Source of the DNA: Chloroflexota bacterium
Lineage (GTDB): Bacteria > Chloroflexota > Dormibacteria > CF-121
Assembly: GCA_005881715.1 (NCBI GenBank)
Contig: VBEE01000046.1
Location: forward strand, 501-34,381
Direction: 5' to 3'
DNA length: 33,881 nucleotides
Part shown: piece by piece, positions 28,212 through 33,881 of the stretch
Numbering within the stretch: position 1 is the stretch's first letter
Layout: each line of letters opens with the position of its first letter
The notes under the pieces: generated by a model
Seen by the model: only the letters and a program-made list of their open reading frames with translations
Told to the model about the DNA's origin: nothing
The model's database searches: none
Translations under genes and position numbers: made by a program

Positions 28212-28625
28212 ATGGCAGAAGCCGGTACGAAGCTCAGCCTCGACCAGAAGATTCAGACAATTCGCGACGGATTCGAGGCGTTCAAACGCGGCGATCTCAA
28301 GGCAGTTGCTGAGCTGTTCACCGATGATGCGGTCTGGCACGGCCGCGGGAGCACGAAGTTTGGCGGCGACTTCAAGGGCAAGGACGCCGTTATGGGCAAT
28401 ATGGCCCAGTTCGCGCAGACCTTCCAGGACATTCGCCTGGACATCCACGACATACTCGCGAACGACAAGCACGTAGTCGCGCTGGTCAACAGTTCGGTCA
28501 AGCGAGATGGGAAGACCTACCCTGACCAGCAGACCTTCGTGTTCCATCTGAACGACCGGGGCAAGACCACCGAAACCTGGGTTGCCAGTGATACGGAACA
28601 GCTCAAGAAGAGCCTCGAAAGCTGA
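28212..28625 (+). CDS. SnoaL/NTF2-like protein (paralogue 1 of tandem pair)
   Basis: MAEAGTKLSLDQKIQTIRDGFEAFKRGDLKAVAELFTDDAVWHGRG; SD AAGGAGG. Confidence 0.88.
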   Translation: MAEAGTKLSLDQKIQTIRDGFEAFKRGDLKAVAELFTDDAVWHGRGSTKFGGDFKGKDAVMGNMAQFAQTFQDIRLDIHDILANDKHVVALVNSSVKRDGKTYPDQQTFVFHLNDRGKTTETWVASDTEQLKKSLES

Positions 28626-28639
28626 GGCAGGAGGAAAGT

Positions 28640-29035
28640 ATGGCGGACGCCGGAACCAAACTGACACCCCAACAGAAGATCGAGATGGCCCGCAAGGCAA
28701 TCGAAGGGACGAGCCGCGGCGAGGTCAATCCTGAAGGATTCTCCGGGAATGCGGTCATGCGTGGCTCGCTGATGGGGGAGATCAGAGGCCGAGACGCGGT
28801 GGTCGCGGCGCTGAAGAAGGTGCCGGCAATGTTCGAGGAATTCCGGCAAGAGCCACATGCGATCCTGGCGGACAACGAGCACGTCGTGGCGCTCATCAAC
28901 CTGAAGGTCAAGTCCCGCGGGAAAACCGTGGAAGCGCAGCAGGTGATGGTCGTCCACACCAACGATGAGGGCCAGGTGACAGAGCTCTGGGCCATGATCG
29001 AGCCCGAGGCTCTTAAGCAAATCCAGCCCCGCTAG
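28640..29035 (+). CDS. SnoaL/NTF2-like protein (paralogue 2 of tandem pair)
   Basis: MADAGTKLTPQQKIEMARKAIEG... paralogous to the preceding gene; SD-like AGGAGGAAAGT. Confidence 0.82.
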   Translation: MADAGTKLTPQQKIEMARKAIEGTSRGEVNPEGFSGNAVMRGSLMGEIRGRDAVVAALKKVPAMFEEFRQEPHAILADNEHVVALINLKVKSRGKTVEAQQVMVVHTNDEGQVTELWAMIEPEALKQIQPR

Positions 29036-29050
29036 CACGTCTGACGGAAG

Positions 29051-29079
29051 ACCCGCCGGTCGTTGCCGGCGGGTTTTTT
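29051..29079 (+). terminator. Intrinsic terminator after SnoaL pair
   Basis: ACCCGCCGG-TCGTTG-CCGGCGGGT followed by TTTTT. Confidence 0.92.
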
Positions 29080-29128
29080 GTTGCATAACCGTCACGGAAG
29101 TTCGGGCGGCCACGCCCGATATCACTAC

Positions 29129-29641
29129 ATGGCGGTCTGCAAGACCTGCGGCTGCGCAATCCCCCTCGGCAGCAGGAGCTGCGACATGTGCGCGGTCACC
29201 GGCGCGGTCGCCCCGGCCCAGCAACCGCAGGTGCGTTCCGCCCTTCCTGCCGAAATCCAGAAGGCGCAAAAACGGGTCAGACACGCCTGGCAATTCATCG
29301 CGTTCATTGGCGCCCTCTCGGTTGTCGCCGGCACTGTCGCCGAGCTGGCCAACGTCGACCTGCTACAGAACTACTTCGATTGGTACTCGGTGGCCGAGGG
29401 TGCGATCTTTCTCGTCCTCGCCTATTTCGTCCGGCGGGGCTCATTGATTGCGCTCGGAATCGCCATCGGCCTCTATGCGCTCGATACGGCGGCGTTGCTC
29501 GCAACCGGACACTTCGGCATCATTCGGATCTTGATCCTGCTCTTCCTGCTGCGCTCGCTCGGCTCGGCGAACCTGCTGCGGCAACATCGAAAGGCGCTGG
29601 CCCAGCAACCGACGGCACAGGACCAGCCCCGCGCCGCGTAG
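29129..29641 (+). CDS. Zinc-ribbon-like membrane protein
   Basis: N-terminal CKTCGCAIPLGSRSCDMC, then about 4 hydrophobic segments. Confidence 0.7.
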   Translation: MAVCKTCGCAIPLGSRSCDMCAVTGAVAPAQQPQVRSALPAEIQKAQKRVRHAWQFIAFIGALSVVAGTVAELANVDLLQNYFDWYSVAEGAIFLVLAYFVRRGSLIALGIAIGLYALDTAALLATGHFGIIRILILLFLLRSLGSANLLRQHRKALAQQPTAQDQPRAA

Positions 29642-29646
29642 TTGCG

Positions 29647-31215
29647 CTAGCCGCCGCCGACGATATCCACGAGCGTGTCCGGCAGTCCGAACCAGGCGCG
29701 CAGCGTGGGGCCGCTGATTTCCACGCTTTTGCTGCTCCCGCGAACCCGAACGCCGACCAGTCTGCCGGATGGATCCTTCTGTAGCACGTCGATGCCCAGC
29801 AGGCGATCACCGATATCCCTCCCGTTATCGCGGAGGACGGTGGCCGCTCCGCTGGCCGTAAACGGTCCGACCTGCCAGGAGGGGCCGCGGTCGAAGGCAT
29901 CGCTGATCCCGGTCAGGTAGCCGAGATGAGAGCGGAGCTGCGGGCCGTTGTCCCATCCGACGAATCGGAACTCACTGCTCTCGGTATGCCCGCCGTCGGA
30001 GGCCATGTAGAAGGCGGTGATGAGTTGCCCCTGATAGGTCAGCACCTGGCCGCGGCTTCCATCAACCGCCGCATTCGACTCCTCCCGCTGGTCGGTCAAT
30101 CCGCTGTACGCCTGATCGGACTCGCTCGCCCGGAGATCGAAGTCGCCACCCTGGCCAAGCTTCCGAATCGCGAAGGTGCGTGCCGCGATGGCCTGCGCTT
30201 TTAATGCCTCGACTCCCCAGTAGGGCGGCATCTCGGCCGGCACCACGCCCTTGAGATAGTCCTCCATTGGCAAAACGTTGAGCGGGAGGACGCGTCCCGC
30301 GCCCTTCGGAATGATCTGCAGCAGGCCGGCATAGCGGCGCTGCTCGGCACCAGGGCGAAAATCGCCTCCCATGATCTGCATGATGTTCGTCCGGATGCCC
30401 GCGGCGCTGGCCGTGCGAATGGCGAGTGGGTGGCCAATCACGACGGGTGCGCCGCGCGAGCCGTCGGCAGCCAGGGTAAAGACCTCGGGCTGACCTGACG
30501 CGCCGGCGTCGAAGCCGAGGCTCGAGCCCGCGGCGACCTGCAGCTGCGGCAGGCCGTCCACCGTCAGCGGCCCTGCCACAAACGGTAGTGGGCCGAACAG
30601 CCGCGGCCAGGGTCGTGCCAGGTCGATGGGCTCGTCCGTCAACGCGATCCGGACCAGCCCCGTGGTGTCGCGATTCTCGATCCGGGTTCCCGCGTAGTAG
30701 GCCGCGAGGATCTTGCGGTAGTCCTGGCCGGCGGCGGCGCGGCCGCGCGCGCCCCACTGACTCATCCCCAGGCCATGCCCGTTGCCGCGACCCTTGAACA
30801 AGAAGCCGGCCAAGTGGAACGCGGTTCGCTCGCCGATGGCGAGCTTGCTGCCGTGCGTCTCGAGCTCAGTCGTCAGCGTGAAGTCGCCGACCGCGGTTGG
30901 GGCCAACGTGACGAGCGTCAAGGGAACGCTTGCACCGGCAGCCACCGGCTGCCCGAGCTGCCGCGTATCCTCGGCCGCGATCTTGCCATCCGCCCGCTTC
31001 CAGACCAGGTGAACCGGGTCGGCAGCCGTCCACGCGCTGGTGGTGTCGTTGCGCACCTGCAACTCCAGGCGCACGATGCCGTTCATCGGTGGGTCGTGCG
31101 GGACGACCGTGCCGGAGACCAGCGTGGCGGTGCCGGCGGCACTGACAGGTCCGACCGATCCGAGCGAGGCGGCCACGAGTGCGCCCATCAGCAGCACGAG
31201 GCGTCGCGAGCGCAC
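29647..31215 (-). CDS. SpoIID/LytB domain protein (secreted)
   Basis: Signal peptide; GRGNGHGLGMSQWGARGRAAAGQDYRKILAAYYAGTRI; LPMEDYLKGVVPAEMPPYWGVEALKAQAIAARTFAI; SDGGHTESSE. Confidence 0.9.
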   Translation of the reverse strand: MRSRRLVLLMGALVAASLGSVGPVSAAGTATLVSGTVVPHDPPMNGIVRLELQVRNDTTSAWTAADPVHLVWKRADGKIAAEDTRQLGQPVAAGASVPLTLVTLAPTAVGDFTLTTELETHGSKLAIGERTAFHLAGFLFKGRGNGHGLGMSQWGARGRAAAGQDYRKILAAYYAGTRIENRDTTGLVRIALTDEPIDLARPWPRLFGPLPFVAGPLTVDGLPQLQVAAGSSLGFDAGASGQPEVFTLAADGSRGAPVVIGHPLAIRTASAAGIRTNIMQIMGGDFRPGAEQRRYAGLLQIIPKGAGRVLPLNVLPMEDYLKGVVPAEMPPYWGVEALKAQAIAARTFAIRKLGQGGDFDLRASESDQAYSGLTDQREESNAAVDGSRGQVLTYQGQLITAFYMASDGGHTESSEFRFVGWDNGPQLRSHLGYLTGISDAFDRGPSWQVGPFTASGAATVLRDNGRDIGDRLLGIDVLQKDPSGRLVGVRVRGSSKSVEISGPTLRAWFGLPDTLVDIVGGG

Positions 31216-31220
31216 CTTGC

Positions 31221-31227
31221 TAGTATC
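31221..31227. promoter_or_regulatory. Near-symmetric bidirectional -10 (TAGTATC)
   Basis: + strand TGC-TAGTAT, 7 nt, ATG(31234); - strand GATACT, 6 nt, GTG(31215). Confidence 0.6.
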
Positions 31228-31233
31228 CAAAAA

Positions 31234-32760
31234 ATGGTCGTTCGCGCCACCTGCGCGGCCGGGCTGGCGCTAACGCTGCTCGCGAGCTCCTGCACCCCTG
31301 CCACGCCGGCGCCGTCGGGATCGTCCCGCCCGAGCGGCGGAGCCAGCCATCTGCAGCCGATCGAGGCCGAAGACGCACAGACGCTCCATCCGGCCCTGAT
31401 CGACGACCCGACGTCGCTCGCGATCGGCAGCGAAATCTTCCAGGGCCTGACCCGACTCGACCAGAACCAGCGGCCGGTCCCCTCGCTCGCCGATCACTGG
31501 GAGATCAGCGACGCGGGCCGGACGTACACCTTCCACCTGCGCAGCGCGCAGTACCAATCGGGCGCCACCGTTCAGGCACAGGATGCGCTCACCGCCTGGA
31601 CACGTGCGCTCGCGCCTGGAACCGCCAGCCCCCTGACAATTTTCTTCTCGCCACTGGGCGTTCGCTACCCCGGCGATTCGCTGAGCGCACTACAGGTCGT
31701 CGATAGCAAAACGCTGCGGTTGCGTTTGCCCCAGCCGAACAGCGAGCTGCTCACGCTGCTGGCTCTGCCGCCCTACTGGCTCGCCGATCCGAAACAACCA
31801 TCGTCGGGCAGCGGCCCTTACCGCCTCGACCGATGGGACCACGGTCGCGCGCTGCATCTCTCCGCGTTCGACGGCTACTGGGGTGCCCGGCCCTCGGTTC
31901 GCAAGGTGGACATCGAGATCGAGCCCGACAATGCCAAGCGGCTCGATCGTTTTACCAGCGGCGCCGCCGACGTCGCCCATGGCTTTACCGGGCCCCAGCT
32001 GCTCGCCTTCGCCCGAGACCCGGCCCACACGGCGGAGCTCCACAAGGTCCCCACCGCGCGGACGACCTGGCTCGGCTTCAACACCAGTGCCGGCAGCGGC
32101 TACGGCCCACCGGATCGATTGGCGATAGCGCAAGCGATCGATCGATCGCGACTGACCGACCTGGCACTGTTTGGCTCGATGCTGGCAGCGCCGGCCACGG
32201 ATTTCCTGCCGCCGGGTGTGCCGGGACACCTCAATCGCCAGCTTCCTGGACACGACCCGGTGGCCGCCCGGGCAGCGCTCGACCAGGCATCCTTCCCGCG
32301 AACGATCGATCTCTACTTCTCGACGAATGCGACCGTCGGCCGAGTCGCAGCCGATCTGCAGGACCAGATCAGCAGTGCGACCGGGCGCAGCGTCGTGCTG
32401 CATCCGATCGGTGATTTCTTCAACCAGGCCGCGCTCGACAAGCTGCCATTCTTCATCGATACGTGGAGCGCCGACGTCCCGTATCCCTCGGACATCCTGG
32501 AGAACGTGCTGCGGGCGAACGCCCAGTTCAACAACCTGCGCCTGTTCGACCCGGAGATAGAACGTGGGCTCGACCAGGGTCGGGCGGCGGCAAGTTGGGA
32601 AGCCGCGCTGGCCGCCTACCAGCAGGCGGAGGGGGTCGCGGTCACCCAGAACCGAGTGATCCCGCTCTACAGCGGCGTCGAGCCGTACCTGGTCAAGCCC
32701 GGCTTGCACATCACCTTCATCGGCGGCACGATCGCCTACCGCTGGGAGGAAGTTCGCTAG
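31234..32760 (+). CDS. ABC transporter substrate-binding lipoprotein, family 5 (peptide/nickel-type)
   Basis: Lipobox LLASSC; EDAQTLHPALIDDPTSLAIGSEIFQGLTRLDQNQRPVPSLADHWEISDAGRTYTFHLR. Confidence 0.92.
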   Translation: MVVRATCAAGLALTLLASSCTPATPAPSGSSRPSGGASHLQPIEAEDAQTLHPALIDDPTSLAIGSEIFQGLTRLDQNQRPVPSLADHWEISDAGRTYTFHLRSAQYQSGATVQAQDALTAWTRALAPGTASPLTIFFSPLGVRYPGDSLSALQVVDSKTLRLRLPQPNSELLTLLALPPYWLADPKQPSSGSGPYRLDRWDHGRALHLSAFDGYWGARPSVRKVDIEIEPDNAKRLDRFTSGAADVAHGFTGPQLLAFARDPAHTAELHKVPTARTTWLGFNTSAGSGYGPPDRLAIAQAIDRSRLTDLALFGSMLAAPATDFLPPGVPGHLNRQLPGHDPVAARAALDQASFPRTIDLYFSTNATVGRVAADLQDQISSATGRSVVLHPIGDFFNQAALDKLPFFIDTWSADVPYPSDILENVLRANAQFNNLRLFDPEIERGLDQGRAAASWEAALAAYQQAEGVAVTQNRVIPLYSGVEPYLVKPGLHITFIGGTIAYRWEEVR

Positions 32761-32770
32761 CATCGATTCT

Positions 32771-33572
32771 ATGGGCGACCGCAGCACGCACCGGGCGCGG
32801 GTCCTCCGCTACGGTGCGGAGGCTGGTGCTCGGGTCGAGGACCAGCTCGCCGCGGAGGAGCCCCTCGAAATTCGAGTAGGCGGGGCGCCGCTGACCGTGA
32901 TGATGCGGACGCCCGGTCACGAGCGCGATCTGGCGCTGGGCTTTCTCTTCGGTGAAGGCATCATCCAAGCCGGCGGCGACGTGGAGGCAATCCGCGTGTT
33001 GCCCAACGGCGAGCATCCTGACCTGGAAAACATCATCGAGGCCCGGCGTCGACCAGCGATGGCAGCGCAATTTTCTCTCTGCCTCGAGCTGCGGCCTCTG
33101 CGGGGTCAGCACCATCGAGGCCATCCACCAGGCTGCGCCGCCGCTGGCGGACGACGACGTCCGCCTCGACCCGGAGGTGATCTACGGGCTGGACGCTCGG
33201 CTCCGAGCCGAGCAGGCAATCTTCGCTCGGACCGGCGGGCTCCATGCCGCCGGCCTCTTCACCCTGGACGGGGAGCCGGTGGTGGTCCGGGAAGACATTG
33301 GCCGGCACAACGCGGTCGACAAGGTGATCGGCCACGCACTCGACCGGGGGCTGATCCCACTCGAGCGCCACATCCTGATGGTCAGCGGCCGCACCTCCTT
33401 CGAGATCGTCCAGAAGACGTTGCAGGCCCGGATCCCGGTGCTGGTGGCGGTTTCGGCGCCGTCGAGCCTGGCTCGGGACCTGGCCCAGGCTTCGAACCAG
33501 ACCCTGATCGGCTTCCTTCGCGGCCGAAGCCTCAACGTCTATAGCGGCCGCCAGCGCCTTCGCACGGGATAG
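32771..33572 (+). pseudogene. fdhD: FdhD sulfurtransferase, frame-disrupted near 33041-33050
   Basis: N-terminal half (EEPLEIRVGGAPLTVMMRTPGHERDLALGFLFGEGII) in frame of 32771; CxxC region SSCGLCG and C-terminal half (REDIGRHNAVDKVIGHALD) in the frame of 32952. Confidence 0.88.
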
Positions 33573-33605
33573 ATTAGAAGTACCGATCAATACGGAGGTT
33601 CCAGC

Positions 33606-33767
33606 GTGGCACGCGAGAAGCAGCGGGCGGCGGCGCGAAAGAACATCAAGAAGGCGGCAGCGGCGGCGAAGAAAAAGCGCACTATAGCCCACCTGCCGAA
33701 GAAAACCCGGACCGCGTTGGGCAAGCAGGCGAACAAGGTCAAGCGCCAGAAGGCCGCGAAGTCCTAG
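33606..33767 (+). CDS. 53-aa lysine/alanine-rich basic protein
   Basis: VAREKQRAAARKNIKKAAAAAKKKRTIAHLPKKTRTALGKQANKVKRQKAAKS with SD GGAGG upstream; too short for the supplied ORF track. Confidence 0.65.
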   Translation: MAREKQRAAARKNIKKAAAAAKKKRTIAHLPKKTRTALGKQANKVKRQKAAKS

Positions 33768-33881
33768 CCGACGAGCTCCGGCATCACCTTCTCGACGAAT
33801 TCATCGAGGCGTCCCTTTCCCTCGGACGGCCACTCCGCGATCAGGTAGGCGAATCCGGCTTCCCGTAGATGCGCGGCTCGG
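33764..33881 (-). CDS. C-terminal fragment of probable luciferase-like (LLM) oxidoreductase, truncated by window edge
   Basis: RAAHLREAGFAYLIAEWPSEGKGRLDEFVEKVMPELVG-stop. Confidence 0.6.
   Translation of the reverse strand, partial: RAAHLREAGFAYLIAEWPSEGKGRLDEFVEKVMPELVG

Overview
33.9 kb of GC-rich bacterial chromosome, gene-dense and mostly housekeeping. The gene families suggest Chloroflexota/Dormibacterota-like Terrabacteria, but this is a low-confidence inference. In order: pgpH-like HD protein (5' truncated), small membrane protein, ybeY, dgkA-like, SnoaL, MFS, pth(-), DUF5317-like membrane protein, D-Ala-D-Ala carboxypeptidase, an orphan FtsH-ectodomain protein, mfd, RidA, MFS, mazG, ftsB-like, S1-domain protein, tRNA-fMet, methyltransferase(-), elongator-like tRNA-Met(CAT), tilS, ftsH, DUF2520 protein, panB, panC, nadC, SnoaL, patatin(-), rpsA, clpC (frame-disrupted), two tandem SnoaL paralogues, zinc-ribbon membrane protein, SpoIID-like(-), family-5 solute-binding lipoprotein, fdhD (frame-disrupted), a 53-aa K/A-rich basic protein, and the C-terminus of an LLM oxidoreductase(-). 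No CRISPR array, IS element or phage module was seen. The most interesting signals are: (1) all four divergent intergenic regions carry a symmetric or near-symmetric TAnnnTA-type -10 element that could fire in both directions, often exactly one -10 spacing from a start codon (leaderless genes); (2) an orphan FtsH transmembrane/ectodomain paralogue whose TM segments match the full FtsH encoded about 9.7 kb downstream; (3) a 114-bp in-frame tandem duplication in ftsH whose copies differ at 12 sites, all synonymous; (4) a CAT-anticodon tRNA with C33 lying 5 nt upstream of the tilS start codon; (5) a palindromic repeat inserted in frame in tilS; (6) a long, potentially structured clpC leader. The clpC and fdhD disruptions and the ftsH duplication could be assembly or sequencing artefacts and should be checked against reads first.
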